Origin: Brevundimonas sp. UBA986
Lineage (GTDB): Bacteria > Pseudomonadota > Alphaproteobacteria > Caulobacterales > Caulobacteraceae
Direction: 5' to 3'
Length of the DNA: 16,265 nucleotides
NCBI GenBank assembly: GCA_002292165.1
Contig: DBBK01000039.1
Coordinates: 381 to 16,645, forward strand
Below, one piece after another: positions 1 through 7,804 of this stretch. The notes beneath the pieces were generated by a model that did not search any database, was not told the origin of the DNA, and saw only the letters and a program-made list of their open reading frames with translations. The translations under genes and the position numbers were made by a program. Position 1 is the first letter of the stretch, and each line of letters opens with the position of its first letter.

Positions 1-260
1 GCGGCCTCTCCGGCCTCGCCCGTGGTCAGGCGCGGATTGTCCGAAAGACCCGAGACCTCCAGTGACCGGGCGGCGACCTCGGCGGCGGCTCCGTCGTCCA
101 GCGAGCCGCCGGCGTCGAGCACCTTCAACCCCACCGCGCGGTAGAGCAGGCCGGTATCGAGATGCGGCAGGCCGTATTCGGCGGCCAGACGCGCGGCGAT
201 GGTCCCCTTGCCCGAGGCGGCGGGTCCGTCGACGGCGATGATGAGCGAAGGCGTAGTCAC
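1..260 (-). CDS. cmk: Cytidylate kinase, 5' part only
   Basis: CMP/dCMP kinase transfers phosphate from ATP to (d)CMP in cytosolic pyrimidine nucleotide salvage. The visible N-terminal 86 residues begin (M)TTPSLIIAVDGPAASGKGT. They hold the P-loop GPAASGKGT at residues 12-20 and the DTGLLYRA segment characteristic of the family; the rest of the gene runs off the window. The start is read as GTG at 258-260, because no ATG precedes the conserved beta-strand/P-loop and this start lies only 2 bp after the aroA stop codon. The arrangement aroA-cmk is common in proteobacteria and implies cotranscription and coupled translation. No good Shine-Dalgarno is visible, which fits coupling. Confidence 0.93.
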   Translation of the reverse strand, partial: MTTPSLIIAVDGPAASGKGTIAARLAAEYGLPHLDTGLLYRAVGLKVLDAGGSLDDGAAAEVAARSLEVSGLSDNPRLTTGEAGEA

Positions 261-262
261 CG

Positions 263-1576
263 TTAACCGATAGACCCGCCGAGGCCGTTCATCAAATCGA
301 CGAAGCCGGGGAAGCTGGTGGCGATCATGTCGGGCTCGTCCACGGTCACCGGGGCGGCGGCGGCGAGGCCGAGCACCAGATGGCTCATGGCGATGCGGTG
401 GTCGTGGGCGGTGTGGACCGTGGCGTCGCCCGGAACCGGACCACCGGTCACGAGGAAGCCTTCGGCCTCCTCCTCGACCGCGACGCCACAGGCGCGCAGG
501 CCGTCGACCATCAACTTGATGCGGTCGCTCTCCTTGACCCGCATCTCGCCGACGCCGCGCATGACCGTCACACCGTCCGCGAAGGCGGCGGTGGCGGCCA
601 GGATCGGATATTCGTCGATCATGGAGGCGGCGCGCTCTTCCGGCACGACCACGCCCTTGAGCGCCGAATGGCGGGCGGTGATGTCGCCGACCTCTTCGCC
701 GCCGCTCTCGCGACGGTTGGCGATGGTCAGGTCCGCGCCCATCTCGATCCAGGTGTCGAACAGGCCGGTGCGCAGCGGGTTCAGCATGACGCCCTCGACC
801 GTCACCGAGGACCCCGGGACGATCAGCCCCGCCGCCAGCGGGAAGGCCGCCGAGGACGGGTCACCCGGCACGGCGACGGCGGTCCCGGTCAGGGGCTGAC
901 CGCCCTTGAGACGGATGATCCAGCCCTCGCCAGCCTCTTCGACGTCAACGGTGGCCCCGAAGGCGCGCAGCATCCGTTCGGTGTGGTCGCGGCTCTTCTC
1001 CGGCTCGGTGACCGAGGTCACGCCCTCGGCGTTCAGACCGGCCAGAAGAATGGCCGACTTGACCTGGGCCGAGGCGACGGTCTGGACGTGATCGATGGCT
1101 GTCAACGTCCCGCCGGTCAGGGTGGCGGGCAGAAGCCCCGCCTTTCCGCTCCAGTCGAAGGTCGCACCCATGCGGCTCAGATGGTCGGTGACCCTGCCCA
1201 TGGGGCGGCCGCGCAGGGAGGCGTCGCCATCGAAGGTCGCGGTGATCGGATAGCCGGCGGCCGCGCCCATCAGCAGGCGCACGCCCGTGCCGGCGTTGCC
1301 GCAGTCGATGACCGAGGCGGGACTTTCGAAGCCTCCCTTGCCCGTCACACGCCATTTCCCGCCCCCCAGACGCTCGACCGTCGCGCCGAAGGCCTCGGCG
1401 GCCCGGGCGGTGGCCAGGACGTCATCGCCCTCCAGCAGGCCCTCGACCTCGGTCACGCCGGTCGCCATGGCGCCCAGGATCATCGAGCGGTGGGACATGG
1501 ACTTGTCGCCCGGTGCGCGGACCGTTCCGGTCAGGGCTGAGCCGGGCTTGGAGGTCAGATGAGAGACGGAAGACAC
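263..1576 (-). CDS. aroA: 3-phosphoshikimate 1-carboxyvinyltransferase (EPSP synthase)
   Basis: This enzyme condenses phosphoenolpyruvate with shikimate-3-phosphate in the chorismate pathway, in the cytosol. The 437-residue product has the usual family length. It shows DKSMSHR near residues 24-30, GNAGTG near 93-98, RPMGRV near 124-129, SAQVKSAILLAGLN near 169, and EYPIL and RVKESDR in the C-terminal half; the wording is closest to class II enzymes. Gly is present at the position of GNAGTG where glyphosate-tolerant CP4 EPSPS has Ala, so tolerance is not predicted (inference). An ATG lies 48 codons further upstream, but the added stretch is cysteine-rich and unlike the family. The GTG at 1574-1576, with GGAG about 9 nt before it, is the better start. 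It is divergent from the FYDLN gene and followed by cmk. Confidence 0.95.
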   Translation of the reverse strand: MSSVSHLTSKPGSALTGTVRAPGDKSMSHRSMILGAMATGVTEVEGLLEGDDVLATARAAEAFGATVERLGGGKWRVTGKGGFESPASVIDCGNAGTGVRLLMGAAAGYPITATFDGDASLRGRPMGRVTDHLSRMGATFDWSGKAGLLPATLTGGTLTAIDHVQTVASAQVKSAILLAGLNAEGVTSVTEPEKSRDHTERMLRAFGATVDVEEAGEGWIIRLKGGQPLTGTAVAVPGDPSSAAFPLAAGLIVPGSSVTVEGVMLNPLRTGLFDTWIEMGADLTIANRRESGGEEVGDITARHSALKGVVVPEERAASMIDEYPILAATAAFADGVTVMRGVGEMRVKESDRIKLMVDGLRACGVAVEEEAEGFLVTGGPVPGDATVHTAHDHRIAMSHLVLGLAAAAPVTVDEPDMIATSFPGFVDLMNGLGGSIG

Positions 1577-1662
1577 CCGCGTGGGCTCCGGAAAGAGAAA
1601 AATGGAGGGGGTGCGCCCCGCGATCGCGGCCGCAGTGCAGCCGCCGGGACCAAAGACGGCTT

Positions 1663-1691
1663 TTGACAGCGAGCCCCCACAGTGGCAAGGG
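1663..1691 (+). promoter_or_regulatory. Candidate promoter for the FYDLN gene
   Basis: A perfect TTGACA at 1663-1668 lies in the aroA/FYDLN divergent spacer, about 65 bp before the GTG start. The hexamer 17 bp downstream (CAAGGG) is a poor -10, so only the -35-like element is convincing. Confidence 0.3.
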
Positions 1692-1733
1692 ACGCGACCG
1701 AAATCCCCACACCCAATCAAAGGCTCCCCTCAC

Positions 1734-2198
1734 GTGGCCGATCCCCAACTTGGCGCCAAGCAGGTCTGTCCGAACTGCCAGGCCAAATTCTACGACCTGA
1801 ACCGTCGTCCCGCCCACTGCCCGAAATGCGACACCGAGTTCGATCCTGAAGAAGCGATCAAGCTGCGCAGCCGCCGCGGCCGTCCGGGCGGTTACGCCGC
1901 CGACGACGCCGACGATCAGGTCGACGAGAAGAAGGTCTCGGACGACGAGGACGAGGAAGAGGACGTCGCAACCCCGGAAATCGACGAGGAAGGCCATGAG
2001 CCGATCCTGACGCCGGACGACGAGGACGACAGCGTCACCGACCCGACCGACGAGCCCGGCATGGGGTCCACCGACGGCGACGACGACGACGTCCTGGCCG
2101 ACGATGACGACGACTCCGTGCCCTTCATCGAGGACGAAGACGACGACGCCTTCGACGAGGACATCGCCAAGGGCGGCGCCGACGACGACGATCTCTGA
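1734..2198 (+). CDS. FYDLN-type zinc-ribbon protein with long acidic tail (TIGR02300-like)
   Basis: This 154-residue protein starts (M)ADPQLGAKQVCPNCQAKFYD. The N-terminal zinc ribbon has CPNC at residues 12-15 and CPKC at 29-32, with the family-naming FYDLN motif between them. From about residue 55 the chain is almost continuous Asp/Glu, encoded by GAC/GAG-rich low-complexity DNA. The family is widespread in alphaproteobacteria and has no established function; binding of a basic partner such as a ribosomal or nucleoid protein is only a guess. The GTG at 1734 is chosen because family members start just before ADPxLG. The longer ATG version at 1581 would add 51 unconserved residues overlapping the aroA promoter region. 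It lies upstream of tRNA-Ala. Confidence 0.88.
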   Translation: MADPQLGAKQVCPNCQAKFYDLNRRPAHCPKCDTEFDPEEAIKLRSRRGRPGGYAADDADDQVDEKKVSDDEDEEEDVATPEIDEEGHEPILTPDDEDDSVTDPTDEPGMGSTDGDDDDVLADDDDDSVPFIEDEDDDAFDEDIAKGGADDDDL

Positions 2199-2293
2199 TC
2201 GAACAGCGACATGCCGGAAGCCGGGCCCAACCCGGTTTCCGGAGCTTGCGCGAGACCTTCAGAAGGCGGCGGAAAATAAAATCAGAATCGGGC

Positions 2294-2318
2294 TTGATCG
2301 AAAAATCGGCCTGACATA

Positions 2319-2322
<4 letters not shown>
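2294..2322 (+). promoter_or_regulatory. Promoter of left tRNA-Ala
   Basis: TTGATC at 2294-2299 and TACTAA at 2317-2322 are separated by exactly 17 bp, ending about 65 bp before the mature tRNA. The direct repeat shared with the right tRNA copy begins inside this -10 element at C2319, so only the left copy has this -35 and the first part of this -10. Confidence 0.55.
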
Positions 2323-2462
<140 letters not shown>

Positions 2463-2463
2463 T

Positions 2464-2500
2464 CGGTCCCTTCAGACGCTGCTTGCGTTTGAAGGGACCG
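2464..2500 (+). terminator. Hairpin after left tRNA-Ala
   Basis: CGGTCCCTTCA at 2464-2474 pairs perfectly with TGAAGGGACCG at 2490-2500 over 11 bp, and ACGC/GCGT can pair inside the loop. No T-run follows, so it may be a processing or weak termination structure. It lies on the element side of the repeat boundary and differs from the strong terminator behind the right copy. Confidence 0.5.
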
Positions 2501-2535
2501 GCCAACTTCCTCACCATTTTCGAACCAGAGCGGCC

Positions 2536-2543
2536 GTCACTCG
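2536..2543 (+). promoter_or_regulatory. Candidate integrase arm-type site, left end
   Basis: GTCACTCG lies between the tRNA and the integrase start, 21 bp before its ATG. The same octamer occurs at 11858-11865 within three phased GTCAC repeats at the right end. Lambda-type integrases bind such arm sites on both sides of the core. Assignment rests on sequence repetition and position only. Confidence 0.35.
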
Positions 2544-2564
2544 TATGGCGCAGTTGCATCGAAA

Positions 2565-3554
2565 ATGGCGTGTATTCGGAAGCGTGGGGACCGTTGGCAA
2601 TGCCAAGTCCGACGTCGAGGGTTTGACCCCCGCTCAAAGACCTTCGCTCAACGCAAAGACGCCGAACGGTGGGGCGTCTTGCAAGAGCGCGATCTCGACG
2701 AACTGGAGAGCCGGGGCGAAACCGCTAACGCGGTCCCGTGCGATCTAGAACTCGGAGAAGCTCTCGATAGGCACGCCGCACTGGTGAAGGTAAAGTCGGG
2801 CGATCACTACCTACTCATTGCAATGAAGCGCCGCCCTATCGCGAAGAGGCGACTCGAAGGGCTCAATCGGACCCACTTCATTCGATACCGAGACGATCGC
2901 CTAAGTGAGGTCGGCCCCCGTACCGTGGCGAGAGAGCTTTGGCTGATTCAGAGGACGTACGACCTCGCCCGGAAGGAGTGGGGCTTCGCCGCTCTAGAGA
3001 ATGCAGCGCGGGACGTGTCAAAGCCTCGGCAACCAAGGGGTAGAGAGCGTCGTCTGGAGGCAGGCGAGGAAACTCGCCTGCTGGCAACTGCCGCCACGAT
3101 AAAGACTGCCAACTTGCAAGCGATCATCCGCTTTGCAATTGAGACCGCCATGCGCCAGGGCGAAATCCTTGCGTTGGACTGGCGCTACGTTGATCTAGGA
3201 AACCGCACGGCGCTTCTTCCCAAGACGAAGAACGGTCGAGCCAGAACGGTCCCCCTATCGCGGCGCGCCACGGACATTCTGACTTGCCTACCCACGCGGT
3301 CGGGCAGGGTTTTCGCCACAACACCGGACGCCTTAAAGCAGGCTTGGAACCGGCTCGTTATTAAGGCGGAATGCGGCGACCTCCGCTTTCACGATCTGCG
3401 CCATGAGGCTGTTTCGCGTCTCTTTGAGAAGGGGCTGGAAATGCCGGAGGCCATGATGGTCTCTGGGCACACAGACCCGAGAATGCTGGTCCGCTATACG
3501 CACCTCAGCGCTCGCAAGCTTATAGAAAAGCTGGACGCGAGCGATGTCTCTTGA
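2565..3554 (+). CDS. Tyrosine recombinase (phage-type integrase)
   Basis: This site-specific recombinase of 329 residues would integrate and excise the surrounding element at tRNA-Ala. The N-terminal ~60 residues are basic (arm-binding type), residues ~62-150 form the alpha-helical core-binding part, and the catalytic domain follows. The catalytic set is complete: R197 in TAMRQGEIL, a Lys at 220 or 222 in PKTKNGR, H276-x-x-R279 in HDLRHEA, H302 in SGHTDPRML and the nucleophile Y311 in VRYTHLS. The start is the first ATG in frame; no clear Shine-Dalgarno precedes it. The gene begins about 100 bp after the tRNA 3' end and reads away from it, the usual layout for tRNA-targeting islands. No sign of truncation. 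Confidence 0.96.
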   Translation: MACIRKRGDRWQCQVRRRGFDPRSKTFAQRKDAERWGVLQERDLDELESRGETANAVPCDLELGEALDRHAALVKVKSGDHYLLIAMKRRPIAKRRLEGLNRTHFIRYRDDRLSEVGPRTVARELWLIQRTYDLARKEWGFAALENAARDVSKPRQPRGRERRLEAGEETRLLATAATIKTANLQAIIRFAIETAMRQGEILALDWRYVDLGNRTALLPKTKNGRARTVPLSRRATDILTCLPTRSGRVFATTPDALKQAWNRLVIKAECGDLRFHDLRHEAVSRLFEKGLEMPEAMMVSGHTDPRMLVRYTHLSARKLIEKLDASDVS

Positions 3555-3586
3555 ACAACGATAGGGCGGTTCTTAAATAACCGTTC

Positions 3587-3617
3587 CCGAAACGATAGCT
3601 ACCAGCTATCGTTTCGG
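3587..3617 (+). terminator. Perfect hairpin after the integrase
   Basis: CCGAAACGATAGCT (3587-3600) and AGCTATCGTTTCGG (3604-3617) form a 14-bp perfect stem with a 3-nt loop, followed by a pyrimidine-rich CTTCTCCCCTT tail. It probably ends integrase transcription. The arm sequence GAAACGATAGC recurs once near the right end (11807-11817), so a protein-binding role is possible as well. Confidence 0.65.
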
Positions 3618-3667
3618 CTTCTCCCCTTGCAACAGCACCGAGGAATATAGTCATAAGGAAATGAAAT

Positions 3668-5932
3668 ATGAAAACGACAGAGGAATATTATAGCACCCTC
3701 TATAAAGGCGTCCAAGGGAAATGGGTCGTCTTGAGTACCTTCAAGCCGGATACGAACGTCGGGGTTCTTGTTGAGAATCTGCCTGCTGAGATCGCAGCTC
3801 GCTCAAGCGAAGCTGACCAGTCCCTGTTCGCGACGTTTGCGGTGTTCGACAAGCGCCCTCTCACCGGCAGAGGCAAGGGAGCGGATATCGGAGCCATTGT
3901 TGCCTTCTTTGCGGACATGGATGTGTCGGATGGCGGGCATTACGCCGATAACAAAAACCCCCCAATGACGCTTGCTGAGCTGAAGTCGGCGGTTCTGGGT
4001 TGGGGCCTTCCTTCGCCATCAGCCATCGTGAACTCCGGGCGCGGATATCACTTCGAATGGAGGCTCGATAAGCCTTTCATCATTACGTCTCAGACGGAGC
4101 GAACGCGTGCGAACTTGGCCCTCAAAGGCTTCAACAGTTACGTCATAGAGAAGGCTGCCGAAGCGGGCATCAAACTCGACTCGATGGGCGACCTAGCGCG
4201 TGTGAAGCGGGCACCGGGGTCCGTGAACCACCGCCCCGGACAGCCTGCTCGGCCGGTCGAGGTAGTGGAATTGGAGCCTGACCGGACCTACTCTATTGAA
4301 TTCATGGAGGGATTTAAGCCCTCGGTTTCACGGCACCGTGAAAGTCAAGCCGTCCTCAGTGAGAGCGGGCCCAGCTGGGATCAGGTCGTCGCCAACGACC
4401 CCTTCATCAAGCACTGCATCGCTAACGCCAAAACCATCACTTACGGGGAGTGGTTCGCTGGAATCAGCATTGCGGCTCGGTGCGGAAACGGACGCGAACA
4501 TGCTCATGAATTCTCGCAGCTTGACCCTGCGCGCTATAACGCGCGAACGACTGACGAGAAGATCGACGAGACGCTGAAGGTAGGTGGAGCGGTCACCTAC
4601 GCCTACATCCGTGAGGAGCTCGGCTTTAAAGGTCTGGACGAGGACGAGCTGGCGTCCCGGCTCCATAGTCCGCTCGACTTCGGAAAGATGCCACAGGCCG
4701 AGATCCACGTCCTACGGACGACGGTTTACGACCTGGGGTCGGATCGGTTCTTCGATATCCCAACGATGACTACCCGTACAAACGCTGCGTTTGCTATGCA
4801 GCATGGTCACCGCGTAGCGAGCCCTTTGACGATGTTCCGGTCATCGCCGCTGTCGATCAAAGCTGTGAAGGCCGACTATTTGCCGGGCTTGCCGAGGCTC
4901 GTCGGGACCGGGGAGCGCGTGACGCTCAATACGTGGCAAGAGTCCCAGCTGAAGCCGGTTGAGGGTGAGTGCCCGACGATACTGGCTCACTTCGACTACC
5001 TGATCCCAAACGAGGCCGAACGTAATCACGTCCTCGATTATTTCGCCCATCTGGTTCAGCGCCCCGGCCAAAAAATCCGGCACGCTCTCTTTATCGCTGG
5101 TGGCCAAGGCACCGGCAAAAACCTAGCCGTCAGTTGGTTGGAGAGGATAATCGGTGAGCCAAACCACCGCCTATTAGGTGCAGATGCGTTGCCAAGCCGG
5201 TTCAAGGCCGACCGCATCGATAAGAGTTTCATCACGGTGGATGAGGTCGCCGGCATCGACCATCAAACGGCCAATGACATGAAGGGCTGGATCACCGGTG
5301 AATATATGCCGGTCGAGGAAAAGGGCGTGCCGCGCTTCCAAGGCCGCACCCCACGGGGGTGGGTGTTCCTCAGCAATATGATCGACGGTCTGAAGCTGGA
5401 CGACGATGATCGACGGTATGCGATCATCCAAGCGGCTAGGACCAAGCAGTCAGGTGCCTACTACGACGACCTGATCTCCAAATCCGAAAGCGAACTTCCG
5501 GCCTTCGCATACTACCTCGGAAAGCGGCCACTGGATGGATTCGAGCCCAATCGCCTTACGCTAGACAGCCCCATCAAGGGACTGATCGCACAACTCAGTC
5601 TGAGCCCGTTTGAGCTTGGACTTAGGCAGGCGATGGACGGCGAAGAAGGCGTTTTCGTTCGTGACTTCGGGACTGCGGAAGCCGTCGTTAAAACCGTTGT
5701 TAGCGGGGGCTACGCTTACAACCCGCCGACCCCGGCACGCGTTGGGATTATCCTCAGCAAGGAGAACGCAATCAGTCTCGACCAAATGCGGATTCCAGGC
5801 GTCGGTAAGAAACGCTTATGGGTGTGGCGCAATCACGAAAAATGGGCGTCAGCCAGTCCGCAGGAACTGGCCGACGAAGTACGTCGCACTAAGCCTCTGA
5901 TAGAGGGAGCGATGTTGCGCGAGACGGTTTAG
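3668..5932 (+). CDS. Primase-helicase replication protein (AEP-like primase plus SF3/D5-type ATPase)
   Basis: This 754-residue protein would start replication of the excised element. An archaeo-eukaryotic-type primase region spans about residues 1-215, with the metal-binding pair in FFADMD (D83, D85), the SGRGYHFEW motif (H128) and a basic RVKRAPGSVNHRP stretch. A linker with a PriCT-like helical region spans ~235-320. The helicase spans ~430-620: Walker A GGQGTGKN 478-485 (K484), Walker B FITVDE 521-526, sensor-1 LSNM with N570, and a DRRY arginine candidate at 581-584. This matches the DUF5906/P4-alpha style of satellite and plasmid replication proteins. The start is set by AAGGAAATGAAAT before the ATG. 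The neighbouring integrase, and the iteron-like repeats downstream, fit an autonomous replication module. Confidence 0.87.
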   Translation: MKTTEEYYSTLYKGVQGKWVVLSTFKPDTNVGVLVENLPAEIAARSSEADQSLFATFAVFDKRPLTGRGKGADIGAIVAFFADMDVSDGGHYADNKNPPMTLAELKSAVLGWGLPSPSAIVNSGRGYHFEWRLDKPFIITSQTERTRANLALKGFNSYVIEKAAEAGIKLDSMGDLARVKRAPGSVNHRPGQPARPVEVVELEPDRTYSIEFMEGFKPSVSRHRESQAVLSESGPSWDQVVANDPFIKHCIANAKTITYGEWFAGISIAARCGNGREHAHEFSQLDPARYNARTTDEKIDETLKVGGAVTYAYIREELGFKGLDEDELASRLHSPLDFGKMPQAEIHVLRTTVYDLGSDRFFDIPTMTTRTNAAFAMQHGHRVASPLTMFRSSPLSIKAVKADYLPGLPRLVGTGERVTLNTWQESQLKPVEGECPTILAHFDYLIPNEAERNHVLDYFAHLVQRPGQKIRHALFIAGGQGTGKNLAVSWLERIIGEPNHRLLGADALPSRFKADRIDKSFITVDEVAGIDHQTANDMKGWITGEYMPVEEKGVPRFQGRTPRGWVFLSNMIDGLKLDDDDRRYAIIQAARTKQSGAYYDDLISKSESELPAFAYYLGKRPLDGFEPNRLTLDSPIKGLIAQLSLSPFELGLRQAMDGEEGVFVRDFGTAEAVVKTVVSGGYAYNPPTPARVGIILSKENAISLDQMRIPGVGKKRLWVWRNHEKWASASPQELADEVRRTKPLIEGAMLRETV

Positions 5933-5952
5933 CGCGACTGGGTTGGGTTCTG

Positions 5953-5976
5953 GCTCGCTGGCGATGACCAGCGAGC
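5953..5976 (+). terminator. Terminator hairpin after the primase-helicase
   Basis: GCTCGCTGG (5953-5961) pairs with CCAGCGAGC (5968-5976) over 9 bp around a 6-nt loop. The following GTCGCTTTCCC is only weakly T-rich. It sits between the ends of two convergent genes. Confidence 0.5.
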
Positions 5977-6012
5977 GTCGCTTTCCCGTATCAGCATATC
6001 GGACGGGTGCAG

Positions 6013-6570
6013 CTAATAAACATCGGCCATCCAATCGATCTTCATGCGGAGGCCGTAGTTGGCAGTCTCGCACTCGCAATCCTCAGGTGGGAGAATGTGA
6101 GCTTCGAGCGGCGCGACCTTTTCGCCGTTCAAGGTCCGGCATCGCTCACAGACCGGCGGCAGCATGTCGTAGGTCCATGAGATGGCGTCGGTGCTGATCT
6201 CCATTTGCTTCAAGTTGAGGGCGTCGTTCCAGAGGGAGCGCCATCGGGAGAAGGTGAAGAATGCTCGGAGAAGCGTCTTCTCATGCGCTGCTAGAGGCTC
6301 GACCAGACCTTTCGGCGTAATCTCAGCGAAGGCAGCACGGCTCATGAAGCCGTTGGCACGGATGCCGATGGACTTTAATTCAATGCGGGAAAGCTGCTCG
6401 CCATTCTTGCGGTGAGCCGTGCACAGGGCGCGCGGATGGATACCCGCGCCGTCCTGCACTGCTGCAATCAAGAAGGGGCGGGCATTTTCCTTCAGGTAAG
6501 CAAGGCGTCGGATCGCTTCATCGACGGCAAGGCCGACGACCGTCTCTTGGCTGCTGTTGAGAACGTCCAT
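6013..6570 (-). CDS. Unassigned 185-residue protein with C-terminal CxxC...CxC
   Basis: I do not recognise the family. The product is mostly helical and soluble, with no signal peptide. Near its end it carries C141-x-x-C144, then RTLNGEKVAPLE and ILPPEDCEC with C165-x-C167, a likely zinc site. The pattern C-x2-C...L-x-G...PP-x2-C-x-C loosely resembles the C-terminus of Mu gpF/SPP1 gp7-type minor head proteins, but the rest does not, and the similarity may be chance. The ATG is one base after the stop of the upstream lipoprotein gene, so the two are translationally coupled. They run against the rest of the element, the usual position of cargo or conversion genes. Confidence 0.7.
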   Translation of the reverse strand: MDVLNSSQETVVGLAVDEAIRRLAYLKENARPFLIAAVQDGAGIHPRALCTAHRKNGEQLSRIELKSIGIRANGFMSRAAFAEITPKGLVEPLAAHEKTLLRAFFTFSRWRSLWNDALNLKQMEISTDAISWTYDMLPPVCERCRTLNGEKVAPLEAHILPPEDCECETANYGLRMKIDWMADVY

Positions 6571-6571
6571 T

Positions 6572-6937
6572 TCAGAACTGCGCCTTAGGCGGCTTGGTAA
6601 ACTTGGCCTTCTCGCACTGGCCGATGATCTGGCTAGGGCCTGTATCTATCATCATCATGCCGCTTATCCGGTTGATCTCGACGAACCGTCCAAGTCGCAA
6701 CCTCTCTGGCGTTACGCTGGTGATCGAATCCCGGGCGCTACAGTCACTGGTCGTGCAGTAGACGTTCGCGTCTAGGTCCACGGAGAACCGAAGGGTCTGC
6801 TTGCCGATCTGCTTGGTAGTCTGGACGTTCCCAATTTGAACGGTCTGGAGAATGGTGCCCGGGCAAACAAGGTCAAACTTCTGGGCATTCTCGCAACCCG
6901 CCATCGCGAGAAAGCCTAGAAAAGCTATACGGCGCAT
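6572..6937 (-). CDS. Small putative lipoprotein
   Basis: This is a 121-residue product with the n-region MRR, a short hydrophobic stretch and a lipobox-like LAMAGC, so C15 would be the lipidated residue. Met at -3 is less usual. Further cysteines at 25, 61, 66 and 108 could form disulfides in the periplasm. GGGGG precedes the ATG by about 5 nt. Small lipoproteins of this general look occur in alphaproteobacterial genomes and prophages without assigned function. Coupled expression with the CxxC protein downstream suggests a joint role at the envelope. Superinfection exclusion or immunity is a possibility without direct evidence. Confidence 0.72.
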   Translation of the reverse strand: MRRIAFLGFLAMAGCENAQKFDLVCPGTILQTVQIGNVQTTKQIGKQTLRFSVDLDANVYCTTSDCSARDSITSVTPERLRLGRFVEINRISGMMMIDTGPSQIIGQCEKAKFTKPPKAQF

Positions 6938-6988
6938 TTGATCCCCCGACCTTGGTGATTAGGGACCATAAGCCCGGATTGTTCCTGA

Positions 6989-7249
6989 CTAAATATGGGA
7001 TACTGAAGCCATCCCGACCGCCGCATTGATCCGCCAGGACTCACGATAGGCAACCCGCTCGGCTGGGTGCCCGAGGACAAACACGGCACTGGTCAACGAT
7101 CTTGCTTGCCTGTCTCGGTGGATCAGCGTCTCGGCAAACTTGGACCACTGCACCCTTACACCTTCCGTCCAAGAAGCAACAATGGAGATAGATATTTTTG
7201 GATTGTAGATTTTGAGACAGTGAGACACTGAGACAAAGAGCAAAACCAC
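6989..7249 (-). CDS. Doubtful small ORF in the intergenic segment
   Basis: This 86-codon minus-strand frame has coding-like composition in its second half (segments such as WSKFAETLIHRDRQ and LGHPAERVAYRESW, with mostly G/C third positions). Its first part lies in the AT-rich repeat region and looks noncoding. It may be a gene remnant with a later start, or chance. I recognise no family. Confidence 0.2.
   Translation of the reverse strand: MVLLFVSVSHCLKIYNPKISISIVASWTEGVRVQWSKFAETLIHRDRQARSLTSAVFVLGHPAERVAYRESWRINAAVGMASVSHI
7213..7245 (+). repeat. Iteron-like tandem GAGACA repeats
   Basis: TGAGACA occurs three times at exact 8-bp spacing (GAGACA at 7214, 7222 and 7230), followed by a degenerate GAGCAA at 7238. 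Tandem repeats beside AT-rich DNA in an element coding for its own primase-helicase suggest initiator-binding iterons. Regulator binding sites for the HTH gene 80 bp downstream are the alternative. Confidence 0.5.
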
Positions 7250-7323
7250 AATGCACCGATGACGATAATCTGTGGTTTGTGTAATCTATTGTGAAATGAT
7301 CCAGAGAAAGAAAGGGACATTTC

Positions 7324-7731
7324 ATGCGGAAAGAATACCAAGAACGACTAAAAAACTCAGATCTTATTAATATGGCCCCTTGGCTCTTTGTAACTAGCGC
7401 CCAACTTGCTAAGGCGCTCGGCGTACATATCCAAACACTCTCAAATTGGAGGCTGCGAGGAACCGGCCCTGCCGCTGCTCCGTCGGGCTTCTTCAAAGGC
7501 CGTCCCTCCCGTTACATGGTGGGTCATGTGATGGGCTGGGCTGCTGAACAGGCCGGAGAGTTCGTTGCGCCGTGGAGGTTCAACGCAGTCTGGCTTCGGG
7601 ACAACATGCAGTTCGCCAAAGCCGACGACCGGGAGGCAGTTCAGGCCAGGGTGAAAATGTTGATGCGCCTGTCCCGTGACTTTAGGCCCGGCGACCTGAC
7701 AGCGCTGGGTCGGGACGGCCTTTTGCGCTAA
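7324..7731 (+). CDS. AlpA/excisionase-like helix-turn-helix protein
   Basis: This 135-residue protein has one winged-HTH of the MerR/AlpA/Xis type at about residues 22-70: LFVTSAQLAKALGVHIQTLSNWRLRG, then a GFFKGRPSRYMVGHVMGW wing/helix. In P4-like satellites such proteins activate or repress integrase expression or act as the directionality factor. AAAGGG about 7 nt before the ATG supports the start. It lies directly downstream of the AT-rich repeat region, which it may bind, and upstream of the nuclease gene with a 105-bp gap. The C-terminal half has no recognised domain. Confidence 0.75.
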   Translation: MRKEYQERLKNSDLINMAPWLFVTSAQLAKALGVHIQTLSNWRLRGTGPAAAPSGFFKGRPSRYMVGHVMGWAAEQAGEFVAPWRFNAVWLRDNMQFAKADDREAVQARVKMLMRLSRDFRPGDLTALGRDGLLR

Positions 7732-7804
7732 AATTCGACAGAATGCAGAAATGGCCGGCGAGCTCTCAAGACGAGCTGCTTTGCAAGCTCCGATTGCGCC
7801 TATA

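Larger units (their letters stand above)
6938..7323. other. Noncoding, partly AT-rich control/possible origin segment
   Basis: These 386 bp separate the minus-strand lipoprotein operon from the plus-strand HTH gene, so they must hold both divergent promoters. About 7180-7320 is clearly AT-rich against the rest of the window. It contains three tandem GAGACA octamer repeats, an ACCACA/TGTGGT inverted repeat (about 7245-7276) and two TAATCT...TGTG motifs in direct orientation (about 7266 and 7283). I see no convincing promoter hexamers. Confidence 0.5.

Noticed and set aside
380..1540. 386-codon plus-strand frame opposite aroA
   Set aside because: It is an antisense shadow of a clear EPSP synthase gene in GC-rich DNA, with low-complexity Gly/Arg/Asp composition.
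2060..2200. GAC trinucleotide repeats as a possible CRISPR or satellite array
   Set aside because: In-frame codon repetition within an acidic coding sequence; no spacer-repeat structure. No CRISPR array is visible in the window.
1916..2230. Ser-rich minus-strand ORF opposite the FYDLN gene
   Set aside because: Poly-Ser is simply the complement of the GAC/GAG repeats of the acidic tail.
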